In this document: positions 49,869-57,649 of the stretch, piece after piece
Layout of the letters: each line of letters starts with the position of its first letter
Numbering within the stretch: the first letter of the stretch is position 1
DNA from: Rhodococcoides trifolii
GTDB lineage: Bacteria > Actinomycetota > Actinomycetes > Mycobacteriales > Mycobacteriaceae
Direction: 5' to 3'
Length of the DNA: 64,000 bases
Assembly: GCF_014635345.1 (NCBI RefSeq)
Contig: NZ_BMCU01000004.1
Span: 372,001 to 436,000, forward strand
The notes under the pieces: generated by a model
Database searches by the model: none
Told to the model about the DNA's origin: nothing
Seen by the model: only the letters and a program-made list of their open reading frames with translations
Made by a program: the position numbers and the translations under genes

Positions 49869-51737
49869 ATGTCGGTTTTCGGAGTGCGTTCGAAAACATG
49901 GAGCAGAGGCCGGGGTGATATCGCGTTGCTGCAACGTCAGAGCCTCGACGCCGTCGTAGCCGGGGTGGCAAATCACCTCATGAGCGTCGATTCGACGACG
50001 GTGTCGGATGCGTACAACCTGGTTCTGCGCGATCTGGTGAACTACTTCGACGTGGATACGTGCTTCCTGCGTCATACCGATCACGCGCGCAGGGCGTCGG
50101 TCATGGTTGCCGAATGGCCTCCACGCGAGAACGTTCCGGATCCGGACCCGTTGGGCATCGTGTACTTCGAGACGGACTCGGTGTTCGGTCAAGTCGAGCA
50201 CCTGACCACACCGGCAGTCTTCCGGCCGGTTGCGGAGGCGGAGGACTATCGTGCCCGCGTCGAAGAGGCGACCGGCTTCGCAGCGACATCGTCTGCCGTG
50301 GTTCCACTCGTCAACAGCGGCAAATCGATCGGCATGCTGGGGTTTGCCAAGTCGGGGGATCTGGACTGGTCCGACAGCGAGTTGAACGCCCTGGTCGCTA
50401 TCGCCATGCTGTTGACACAGGTCCAAGCTCGCATCGTGGCCGAGGACGGCCTTCGCTTCGCCGGCCTGCACGACGTGATGACCGGCATGGCCAACCGCCG
50501 CGGGCTGTACGAACACCTGACGGCGAAGATGGCCGAAACCGATTGCGTATCGGTGTTGTTCCTCGACGTGGACCGGCTCAAGTCCATCAACGACACGTAC
50601 GGCCACCCCACCGGGGACCTGTTCCTCCGGACCATCGCCGATACGCTGCGCCGCTGCGTCGGGCCCGACACGATGGTTGCTCGTTGGGGTGGAGACGAAT
50701 TCGTGATCGTGCTGGATGCGGACGGAGTCGTGGACCGAGCGAAGGCGCTGCTCCGCGAGGTCACCACCGCTCACGTGAGCGTCGCCGGTGAGGTGCTCAA
50801 CCGCACCGCCAGCATCGGGATCGCCACCGTCACACCGGGAATCGGCACGGTCGACGACCTCATCAGCAACGCGGACCAGGCTGTGTTGGCCGCGAAGAAC
50901 CTCGGTGGCAACGCAGTGGTCGAGTACGACCCCGCGTTCCACTCGCGCAACGAGCTCAGCAACGACATCGAACTGCACCTGCGGTCCGCCATCGAAAACG
51001 GTTCGCTCCTTTTGTATTTCCAGCCGGAGGTCGACCTGATCTCCGATCGCATCACGGCCGTCGAAGCCTTGGTCCGCTGGGATCACCCCTCCCGTGGAAT
51101 GCTGCCGCCGTCGGAGTTCGTCCCGATCGCGGAGGCGTCGAACCTTGCTGCCGATCTCGGTCGGTGGGTCCTCGGCCACGCATGCAGTACGTACATGCAG
51201 TGGTCCAAGGCTGTGCCCGGACTCGACATCACCATGCGCGTCAATGTCTCACCGGCACAACTGCTTGCCGACGATTTCGCTGCAGAGGTCGGTGCCGTGC
51301 TCACCGAACACGGCATGTCCGCGGACAATCTGTGCCTCGAGATCACGGAAGCCGCTGTGGTGCACGACCTTGCGATCACCGCCAAAACCTTGGTCGAGCT
51401 ACGGGAGCTGGGAGTCGACATCGCCATCGACGACTTCGGCACCGGCTACAGCTCGCTGTCCCACCTCAAGGTGCTCCCGGTCGATGCGCTGAAGATCGAC
51501 CGCGCCTTCGTCGAGCACCTCGGCACCGCGCCGGAAGATCGTGCCATCGTGACAACCATTGCGGCACTTGCCGATGCGTACGGGTTGGACCTCATTGCGG
51601 AAGGGGTCGAACACCCCGAGGCGACCGGTGTGCTGATCGATCTCGGTTGCCACCGCGCTCAGGGCTACTTGTTCTCGCGGCCCGTCCCCGGCGACCGGAT
51701 GCTGGAGATGTTGGCGGTCGGCTCGATCGCTGTCTGA
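49869..51737 (+). CDS. GAF-GGDEF-EAL cyclic-di-GMP enzyme (Rv1354c-like)
   Basis: 622 residues, no membrane span. GAF sensor domain at about 30-190; GGDEF domain with intact RWGGDEF (about 274) preceded by FLDVDRLKSINDTYGHPTGD; EAL domain with VEALVRW (about 398), ITEAAVVHD, DDFGTGYSSL and AEGVE, so both making and breaking c-di-GMP are possible. Rv1354c of M. tuberculosis is the likely orthologue and sits beside moeY there too. It begins 15 nt after the E1/nitroreductase gene stop. Its 3' end overlaps the convergent alkyltransferase-like gene by 73 nt. Confidence 0.92.
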   Translation: MSVFGVRSKTWSRGRGDIALLQRQSLDAVVAGVANHLMSVDSTTVSDAYNLVLRDLVNYFDVDTCFLRHTDHARRASVMVAEWPPRENVPDPDPLGIVYFETDSVFGQVEHLTTPAVFRPVAEAEDYRARVEEATGFAATSSAVVPLVNSGKSIGMLGFAKSGDLDWSDSELNALVAIAMLLTQVQARIVAEDGLRFAGLHDVMTGMANRRGLYEHLTAKMAETDCVSVLFLDVDRLKSINDTYGHPTGDLFLRTIADTLRRCVGPDTMVARWGGDEFVIVLDADGVVDRAKALLREVTTAHVSVAGEVLNRTASIGIATVTPGIGTVDDLISNADQAVLAAKNLGGNAVVEYDPAFHSRNELSNDIELHLRSAIENGSLLLYFQPEVDLISDRITAVEALVRWDHPSRGMLPPSEFVPIAEASNLAADLGRWVLGHACSTYMQWSKAVPGLDITMRVNVSPAQLLADDFAAEVGAVLTEHGMSADNLCLEITEAAVVHDLAITAKTLVELRELGVDIAIDDFGTGYSSLSHLKVLPVDALKIDRAFVEHLGTAPEDRAIVTTIAALADAYGLDLIAEGVEHPEATGVLIDLGCHRAQGYLFSRPVPGDRMLEMLAVGSIAV

Positions 51738-52039
51738 GGATCCTCGGGCCACCACCGGGCCTGCGCGATGTCCACGATGCCGCGGCGAGTCGGGGTTCCC
51801 TCGATCAACCAGTGCTCCTGCGCCTCGATGACGAGATGCGGCGGCAGTGTTCCGTCCGCTCGCACCACCCGCCACCACGTGACGGTGTCGCCGTCGCGCG
51901 CCATCACGTTGCCGACAGCGCGCGGCCCACGATGCTCCAGAACCTCGGCGATCTGTCCGTAGCTCATGACGCGGCCTGGCGGGATGCGGTCGACCAAGTC
52001 GAGGACCCGCGCGCTGAAAGCCTCGTAGGTGTCGTTCAT
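51665..52039 (-). CDS. Alkyltransferase-like (ATL) DNA repair protein
   Basis: 124 residues. It has the methyltransferase fold of MGMT: FSARVLDLVDRIPPGRVMSYGQIAEVLEHRGPRAVGNVMAR, then TWWRVVRADG where MGMT has the PCHR active site, so the alkyl-accepting Cys is replaced by Trp. ATL proteins bind O6-alkylguanine and hand it to nucleotide excision repair. Unusual context: its ATG (52037-52039) begins one base after the CCA end of tRNA-Gly on the same strand, so tRNA 3' processing would leave an essentially leaderless mRNA. Confidence 0.88.
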   Translation of the reverse strand: MNDTYEAFSARVLDLVDRIPPGRVMSYGQIAEVLEHRGPRAVGNVMARDGDTVTWWRVVRADGTLPPHLVIEAQEHWLIEGTPTRRGIVDIAQARWWPEDPQTAIEPTANISSIRSPGTGRENK

Positions 52040-52040
52040 G

Positions 52041-52114
52041 TGGAGCCGATGACGGGAATCGAACCCGCGTGTGCAGCTTGGGAAGCTGCCGTTCTGCCAT
52101 TGAACTACATCGGC
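52041..52114 (-). tRNA. tRNA-Gly (CCC anticodon)
   Basis: 74 nt including an encoded CCA. Acceptor arm GCCGATG/CATCGGC, anticodon stem GCAGC/GCTGC with loop TTCCCAA (anticodon CCC), T-loop GGTTCGATTCC. All arms pair. The following gene on the same strand begins one base after the CCA. Confidence 0.95.
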
Positions 52115-52146
52115 GAAGTGCGGAGGCAAGGTTAGCAAGTCGCCGA

Positions 52147-52204
52147 TTTTGTGGGCAAGCAGGGACGCTTTCGACCCTGATCGCGTCCCAGATCGCCCAC
52201 AAAT
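52147..52204. repeat. Palindromic element, family 4, copy 1 (58 bp)
   Basis: Imperfect 21-nt arms 52147-52167 and 52184-52204 (ends TTTGTGGGC/GCCCACAAA, inner GGGACG/CGTCCC). Ends one base before the DUF559 gene stop codon. Homologous to the element on the other side of that gene. Confidence 0.85.
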
Positions 52205-52205
52205 T

Positions 52206-53048
52206 TCATATCGAAGCGCCGGCGTCGCGCAGCGCCCGCCGGATGTGACCCAGTAGTAGCTCTGGCTGTTGTGTCAATTGCCTGGCCTTGACCCTGATGA
52301 GCCGCCAGCCTGCTCCGCTCAGCGCATTCCAACGCTCGACGTCACGTTGCCGCTGTTCGTACTCGAAGTGTTGGTCACCGTCGTATTCGACGACTACTTT
52401 CCACATTTTGTATCCGAGATCGAATCGCCCGATCCAGTTTCCGAGCCCGTCGTAGATCACAAGCTGCGTATCGGGGCAGGGGAGTCCACTTCGCACCATG
52501 AACAGCCGAGTTCGCGTCTCCCAGATCGACTCTGCGCCCTCGTTCGTCAGCTCGACGACACCCCTGACGCCGCGGTACCCGTGGACTCGCGAAGCGTTGT
52601 GGCAGTAGTCGAGCAGCGTCGCTCTGGTCAGCGTCGTCGCCTGGTACAGCGCGTCCACGGCCTCGACCGCCCGGCTCTCGTCCAGATCACGGCACAGGTC
52701 GAATGCGGTCCGTACCGGGGACGTGACGCGCATCCCGCTGATCACGTGCACGTCTACTGGCGAGACGGTTCGTCGTCGCACAGTCACACCCGTCGGCGGC
52801 CGAAGCCGTTCCGTCACTATCAACTCCGCCTTGGCTGTGCTCGGCAAGTACTTGGCTCCGTGTATTGCGGCTGCAGAATATCCGGCGAGTATCGCGCCAG
52901 CCGGCGCCCACTTCCATGCGGCTTGCGCCCGCACGGATGCCGTCAGCTCTTCGTCCCGCTTCACCCACACGCCCGGGTGCAGGCGCCGGTATCCGGAGCG
53001 CAGGGCGTGTCGGGTCATCCCGGGGTCCGAGGATCCGCGCACGGTCAT
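52206..53048 (-). CDS. AbiEi-like N-terminal plus DUF559 (Vsr-like) nuclease-domain protein
   Basis: 280 residues from ATG 53048 (TTG 53066 also possible). The amino part (GMTRHALRSGYRRLHPGVWVKR) resembles the winged-helix start of AbiEi antitoxin-like proteins. The middle TSPVRTAFDLCRDL is common in this actinobacterial family. The end WIGRFDLGYKMWKVVVEYDGDQHFEYEQRQRDVERWNALSGAGWRLIRVKARQL is DUF559, related to very-short-patch endonucleases, with candidate metal residues Asp and Glu-x-Asp-Gly. No toxin or antitoxin partner adjoins it. It lies between two homologous palindromes (52147 and 53115), giving a ~1.0-kb unit that could be mobile or could act on the repeats. Role unknown. Confidence 0.8.
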   Translation of the reverse strand: MTVRGSSDPGMTRHALRSGYRRLHPGVWVKRDEELTASVRAQAAWKWAPAGAILAGYSAAAIHGAKYLPSTAKAELIVTERLRPPTGVTVRRRTVSPVDVHVISGMRVTSPVRTAFDLCRDLDESRAVEAVDALYQATTLTRATLLDYCHNASRVHGYRGVRGVVELTNEGAESIWETRTRLFMVRSGLPCPDTQLVIYDGLGNWIGRFDLGYKMWKVVVEYDGDQHFEYEQRQRDVERWNALSGAGWRLIRVKARQLTQQPELLLGHIRRALRDAGASI

Positions 53049-53114
53049 GAGTTCAGCGTCGACCAAGTCGCCGATGAACGGTAGCCCCGAGGCGTCACCC
53101 TGTGGATAACTCGA

Positions 53115-53172
53115 ATTTGTGGGCTACCAGGGATGAAAACAGCTCTCATTCCGTCCCTGATCGCCCACAAAT
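53115..53172. repeat. Palindromic element, family 4, copy 2 (58 bp)
   Basis: 21-nt arms 53115-53135 and 53152-53172 with three mismatches; the right arm differs from that of copy 1 at two bases. Lies between the DUF559 gene and dcd. Confidence 0.88.
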
Positions 53173-53184
53173 CGGCGGCCCGAC

Positions 53185-53190
53185 TACCCT
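53185..53190 (+). promoter_or_regulatory. Candidate -10 box, leaderless start of dcd
   Basis: TACCCT ends 7 nt before GTG 53198, supporting that start. Confidence 0.55.
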
Positions 53191-53197
53191 TCCACCC

Positions 53198-53764
53198 GTG
53201 CTCCTCTCCGACCGCGACATCAAGGCCGAGATCACCGCCGGCACACTCGGCATCGAGCCGTTCGACCCCGCGATGGTTCAGCCGTCCAGCGTCGACGTCC
53301 GTCTCGACGGCCTCTTCCGCGTCTTCAACAACACGAAATACACGCACATCGACCCGGCGCAGCGTCAGGACGAGCTCACCACGCTGGTCGAGCGCAAGGA
53401 GGGCGAGCAGTTCGTCCTGCATCCCGGCGAATTCGTGTTGGGGTCGACCCTCGAGCTCACGAGCCTCCCGGACAACCTCGCGGGACGCCTCGAAGGAAAG
53501 AGCTCGCTGGGCCGCCTCGGTTTGCTCACCCACTCGACCGCCGGGTTCATCGATCCGGGTTTCAGCGGCCACATCACGCTGGAGCTGTCGAACGTCGCGA
53601 ACCTGCCGATCATTCTGTGGCCGGGGATGAAGATCGGGCAGCTGTGCCTGTTCCGACTGTCCAGTCCCGCGGAGCATCCGTACGGCAGCGCGGGCACCGG
53701 TTCGAAGTACCAGGGCCAGCGCGGTCCGACCCCGTCGAAGGCGTATCTGAACTTCCAGAAATAA
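53198..53764 (+). CDS. dcd: dCTP deaminase (bifunctional type likely)
   Basis: 188 residues from GTG 53198 ([12 protein letters not shown]). Converts dCTP to dUTP, and in mycobacteria on to dUMP. Conserved blocks: [78 protein letters not shown] and [12 protein letters not shown]. Length is right for the family. The promoter box lies 12 nt after palindromic element copy 2. Confidence 0.96.
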   Translation: MLLSDRDIKAEITAGTLGIEPFDPAMVQPSSVDVRLDGLFRVFNNTKYTHIDPAQRQDELTTLVERKEGEQFVLHPGEFVLGSTLELTSLPDNLAGRLEGKSSLGRLGLLTHSTAGFIDPGFSGHITLELSNVANLPIILWPGMKIGQLCLFRLSSPAEHPYGSAGTGSKYQGQRGPTPSKAYLNFQK

Positions 53765-53871
53765 ACTTCAGGTTCGTTCGAATGGATGAACGCGTTGCTT
53801 CTCCCTGATTGAGCCGATAGTGTCGGGCTATCTGTTGGCTTTGTCGGGGTTCGTGAGCGAGGTGTACACCG

Positions 53872-55326
53872 ATGAGGACACATGACAGCGCGTTCGGCGC
53901 GTCGATGGGCGCTGGTTGCGTCCGTGGCGTCGTCACCGACTCTTACGGCAATGTCGTCGACTCCACCGTCCGGCCCGTCATGGGCCCCACCATGGCCGCC
54001 AATGCGGATGCGGTCCATGAGCTGGCGCAGTGGTACGGGCAGGAGTCGCCGGTTCTGGTCGTCTCCGACCACACCGGGAATCCAGTTGCGGATCCCTACG
54101 TCTACGACGGCCTGCGCATGATCGGTGAGGTCGACGCGATCGTCGCCGCCAACCGTTCCCTCGGCATCATGGGTTCGTTGCGTGAGCTGGCCATCGTCGA
54201 CATCGGGCGCATGGGCACGCGGGTGCACGTCGTCGATTCCTACACCGGCGAGGTCATGTCCACCTCCCGCACGGAACTGTTCGGCGGCGACGTGTGCGAC
54301 CTCGCCGTCGTCGAGTACCTCGTCGACACCTACGGCGCCGCGGAACTGCTGTCCGACGGAACCGTCGCAGCCCTCGCCACCGAGGTGGCCGCCGCCAAGG
54401 AGTCGCTGTCCACCGAGGCGTCCGTCGACGTGTCCGGCCCGTTCGTGACCGACTCGGTTCGGTTGCGCCGCTTCGTGTTCGAGGATCTGATCGCGCCCGA
54501 AATGGGTGCGTTGACCGCTCTGGTGTCGGCTGCGCTGGCCGCAGGTGACGTCGACGGCATCCTGATGGTCGGCGGCGGAGCGAACATCGCGTCCGTGGTG
54601 CGGGCGGTCATGAACATCACCGAGCTGCCGGTGGTCGTCCCCGAACATCCCGAGCTGTTCGCCGCGGTCGGCGCCGCCCGATTGTCGACGGTTATTCCTG
54701 TGCGCACCTGGGTGCCGGCCCTGCCGGCCCCCGCACCGGTGTCCTCCTCACCGAGGCAGCACGCTGCGGTGTCGTTGTCGTCGTCGTCGAAGAGGCGTCG
54801 CTCGCGTATCGCCGCGTACATCGGCACGTGCGCCGTGGTTGCGGTGGCGGTGGTGGCGTCGCTGACTGCGGCGTCGGCCCGCACGGCGTCGGTGGATCGG
54901 ATGTCGGAGGAGGCGTCGGGCGTCCCGTCGAGCGTCGTGTCCACTACCGTGCCTCGCAGTGCGCTGACTGCCGTGCCGCAGGTCGATGCGCCGGCGCCGG
55001 ACACGACCACGACGACCACCGACGGCACCACCACCACCACGACCACCACCACGACGACGACTGAAACCACCACGTCCGAGTCTGCCGATCCGACCACCAG
55101 TGCTGCCGACCGCCCGGAGCCGACCACGTCTGCGCAGGCTCCTGCTGCGCCGAGCGTCACGCAGCCGACCACCACCACCAAGCGCGACCGTGATCCGAGT
55201 TCGCAGGCTCCGACCACGACCAGCGCTCCGATCACCACGACCAGGGCGCCCGCAACGACGACGCGTGCGCCGATCACCACGACGCGCATGGCGATTCCGA
55301 CGATGACCATCGTCATGCCGCGTTGA
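53872..55326 (+). CDS. Membrane-anchored Hsp70/actin-like protein with Thr-rich exported tail
   Basis: 484 residues. An Hsp70-like nucleotide-binding fold at about 1-275: GASMGAGCVRGVV (phosphate 1-like), LAIVDIGRMGTRVHVVD (phosphate 2), EVAAAKESLSTEASVDVSG (as in Hsp70 lobe II) and GILMVGGGANIASVV (adenosine motif). No substrate-binding domain. A basic stretch (KRRRSR) precedes one span at 313-336; the outside tail is 150 residues of Thr, Pro, Ser with runs of 12 Thr. Thus ATPase inside, mucin-like tail outside. First of three related genes. Function unknown. Confidence 0.75.
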   Translation: MRTHDSAFGASMGAGCVRGVVTDSYGNVVDSTVRPVMGPTMAANADAVHELAQWYGQESPVLVVSDHTGNPVADPYVYDGLRMIGEVDAIVAANRSLGIMGSLRELAIVDIGRMGTRVHVVDSYTGEVMSTSRTELFGGDVCDLAVVEYLVDTYGAAELLSDGTVAALATEVAAAKESLSTEASVDVSGPFVTDSVRLRRFVFEDLIAPEMGALTALVSAALAAGDVDGILMVGGGANIASVVRAVMNITELPVVVPEHPELFAAVGAARLSTVIPVRTWVPALPAPAPVSSSPRQHAAVSLSSSSKRRRSRIAAYIGTCAVVAVAVVASLTAASARTASVDRMSEEASGVPSSVVSTTVPRSALTAVPQVDAPAPDTTTTTTDGTTTTTTTTTTTTETTTSESADPTTSAADRPEPTTSAQAPAAPSVTQPTTTTKRDRDPSSQAPTTTSAPITTTRAPATTTRAPITTTRMAIPTMTIVMPR

Positions 55327-55361
55327 CACTTTTCGAGTAAGACCAGTTCGGGGGAACGACG

Positions 55362-56351
55362 ATGGATGTTGTACTGGGGATTTCGGCTGGGTTGGCGGAT
55401 GTGACTGCCACTCTGGTCGATCCCGAATTGCCGCAGCTCGGTGCGGTGGACGAGCGGGTCACTCCGCTGCGCCCGGAATCGGGTATGTCCGTCGGGGACG
55501 TCGTGGCTGCTGCGGTGGGCGTGATGTCGCTGCGGGCGGAACGGAACGATCTGCGTATCCGTCGCACGACGGTGGCGTATTCGTCGGCGGCGCAACGTGA
55601 TTCGATCGTGTCGTCGTTCGATGCGCAGAAGATCACCGGTGTCGCGTTGGCCGATGCGTCCAATCCTGAGCTCGACTCGACTCTGGCCACTCCGGTGGCC
55701 GTCGCGGTCTGGGGTATCCAGTCGGCCGACACCACCACGTTCGCGGCCATCAAGGTGCCGCGCGCGCAGCGACAGCCGGACCCGTCGCGGCGCGGGTTGG
55801 CGTTGGTTGCCGGGGGTATCGCCGCGGCGGTGGTCGCGGGGGGCGTGGCGGTGTGGGCGGTCGCGGGCACGCGCGGTCCGGAGTCGACCGGATCCAGCAC
55901 GCCGCTGACCTCGGAGACTTCGACGGTGGCGCCGACCACCACGGTCCCCGTTCCTGCGCCGGCGCTGCCACCGGCGCCTGTCGCGCCACCGGTCACGACC
56001 GACCCGGACACGGGGGAGGTCTACTCGGTGGATCCGAATACGGGGGAGATCTACACCCCGGAGACGTACGACCCGGAGACCTACACGGAGAACCCGTACA
56101 CGGGTGAGACGTACACCGAGGAGACGGTTCCGCAGGCCAACGTGCGGACGCCGTCGACTGCGCCGATCAGAACGGTCCCGGTCGCGGCCCCGCCGTCGAC
56201 TCGGTCCCCGTCGCGGCCGAACAGCGGCGGGTCGGCGTCGACGTCGGCTGCTCCCGTCCAAACGTCAACGGAGACAGTGCCTCCCGTCGTCACCGAACCC
56301 ACGGTCGACCCTGAAGTGCCGCCGGCCGAGGAAACTGGTTCAAACCAATAG
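55362..56351 (+). CDS. DUF7159-like single-span protein with Pro/Thr-rich exported tail
   Basis: 329 residues. The amino part (MDVVLGISAGLADVTATLVDPELP, then IRRTTVAYSSAAQRDSIVSSF and ITGVALADASNPEL) resembles the single actin-like lobe annotated DUF7159 in mycobacteria; it lacks the second nucleotide lobe, so ATPase activity is doubtful. One span at about 143-165, then an exported tail with TDPDTGEVYSVDPNTGEIYTPETYDPETYTENPYTGETYTEE, a repeat of T/P/Y/E decapeptide-like units. Second gene of the trio; same orientation, 35 nt after the first. Confidence 0.7.
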   Translation: MDVVLGISAGLADVTATLVDPELPQLGAVDERVTPLRPESGMSVGDVVAAAVGVMSLRAERNDLRIRRTTVAYSSAAQRDSIVSSFDAQKITGVALADASNPELDSTLATPVAVAVWGIQSADTTTFAAIKVPRAQRQPDPSRRGLALVAGGIAAAVVAGGVAVWAVAGTRGPESTGSSTPLTSETSTVAPTTTVPVPAPALPPAPVAPPVTTDPDTGEVYSVDPNTGEIYTPETYDPETYTENPYTGETYTEETVPQANVRTPSTAPIRTVPVAAPPSTRSPSRPNSGGSASTSAAPVQTSTETVPPVVTEPTVDPEVPPAEETGSNQ

Positions 56352-56441
56352 CTGGAATATTCCCCGAAAACCAACTATGAGAATGTTTCATCGCCTAGGA
56401 TCGCCACATACCAATTCGCGGAACCTGAGTGGGGTCGGAGT

Positions 56442-57371
56442 ATGCGCGCAGTAGTCGGAGTATCCATGGGAGCGTCCGCAATTCGCGCCGCCGTCATGGA
56501 CCCGATGGGCCGCGCACTCCTCGGCACCGAGGCCGTACACGGGTGCGACCCGGCCATTCGACTGTCCACGGCACTGTCCGTCGTCGACTCGGTTGCGGCC
56601 AATCATCATGCGCAGCGCGACGGTGCGGTGCTCGTGGTGCCGGACGACCCGTCGTCGCGCATCGGACACAACATCCTCGAGATCCACGAGGGCGGCCCGG
56701 TTCGGCTGGCGTCCGAGTTGGGTGCCCAGCTGATGTATCTGCGGATGCGGGGACTGCTCGGCCCGTCGCGCACCACGGCGGTGGTCGACATCGGCCGCAC
56801 GGGTATCTCGGTGTCCATCCTCGACTCGTCGAGCGGGCATGTGTACGACGCGATGTGGACCGAGTCCTTCCGCGGAGACATGTTCGCCAACGCCATCTTC
56901 GACCATTTGGCCGAAGAACACGGTGATCACAACGCAATGACCGCCGAAGCTCTCGACCGCCTCAGCGAAGGCATCGAGTGGAGTCTGGAGATGCTCGCTC
57001 TGCACCGCGTGGTGAGGATCGGTGGTCCGTTCGTCGGCGGTTCGGTCAACCTGTGGCGCACCACCGTCGACCGCCTGATGTTCGACCCGTTGACCGACGC
57101 GGTGGAGTGGGTTCGGGAGACGCTGGATCGGTGCCCGCGGCAGGTCGACACCGTGGTGCTACTCGGTGGGTGTGCCAACCTCCCCGTCGTGCGCAGCCTG
57201 TTCACTCAGTCGTTCGGTCCCAAGCTGATCACGCCGTCCACTCCGGAGTCGGTGTCGGCCAAGGGTGCCGCGCTGCTTGCGGTGCAACGGTCGGGTGCCG
57301 TCTTCCGGCAACGCACCTCGCAGCCGAGTTATCAGCGTCGAGACGTCACCCGGCACGCCGGATCTGTGTGA
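56442..57371 (+). CDS. Soluble Hsp70/actin-like ATPase-fold protein
   Basis: 309 residues, no membrane span. VVGVSMGASAIRAAVMDPMG (phosphate 1-like), AVVDIGRTGISVSILDSSSGHVY (phosphate 2) and TVVLLGGCANLPVVRSLFTQSFG (adenosine motif) give a complete actin/Hsp70 ATPase core. Closest in the window to the 53872 protein but without span or tail, so it could be the cytosolic partner of the two anchored proteins. ATG 56442 is placed by the start of the first strand; an ATG at 56466 has a better ribosome site but would cut that strand. Confidence 0.72.
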   Translation: MRAVVGVSMGASAIRAAVMDPMGRALLGTEAVHGCDPAIRLSTALSVVDSVAANHHAQRDGAVLVVPDDPSSRIGHNILEIHEGGPVRLASELGAQLMYLRMRGLLGPSRTTAVVDIGRTGISVSILDSSSGHVYDAMWTESFRGDMFANAIFDHLAEEHGDHNAMTAEALDRLSEGIEWSLEMLALHRVVRIGGPFVGGSVNLWRTTVDRLMFDPLTDAVEWVRETLDRCPRQVDTVVLLGGCANLPVVRSLFTQSFGPKLITPSTPESVSAKGAALLAVQRSGAVFRQRTSQPSYQRRDVTRHAGSV

Positions 57372-57649
57372 CGTTCGACACGCTCTGAGCGGCTGTTCGT
57401 CGCAGTCATCCGTGGCAGCATGTCTCGTTCTCCGATTCGTACCGGTCCTCGTCCCGGTTCCGGCGGCACTCGATGCCGAGTCCGAGAACCACTGCGGCCG
57501 AGCAGGTCCCGGTGGTGGCACGCGATGCCACCGCGCCCCCGACCGGCGCTGATCGGTCGACAGGCGCCTACGCACGACATGCAGCACGATCGACGTCATT
57601 AGGTCGAGGCGCCGCGGGGTGTGCCATCCCCGAGAGGACGCACGCACGC
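57372..57649. promoter_or_regulatory. 278-nt fas upstream region
   Basis: No gene. Contains AGGCGCCTAC (57562-57571), the core of the stop-codon 17-mer found elsewhere, and a GACCG/CGGTC inverted repeat just before it. A gagagg site lies about 12 nt before ATG 57650. No -10 box at leaderless distance was found. Confidence 0.45.

Noticed and set aside
52206-53048. DUF559 gene as half of an AbiE-type toxin-antitoxin pair
   Set aside because: No nucleotidyltransferase toxin gene adjoins it; neighbours are tRNA-Gly and dcd, so only the domain resemblance is reported.
54990-55080. Long Thr-codon run (ACC/ACG) considered as a tandem-repeat element
   Set aside because: It is coding sequence for a Thr-rich tail of the Hsp70-like protein; frame and codon use continue on both sides.
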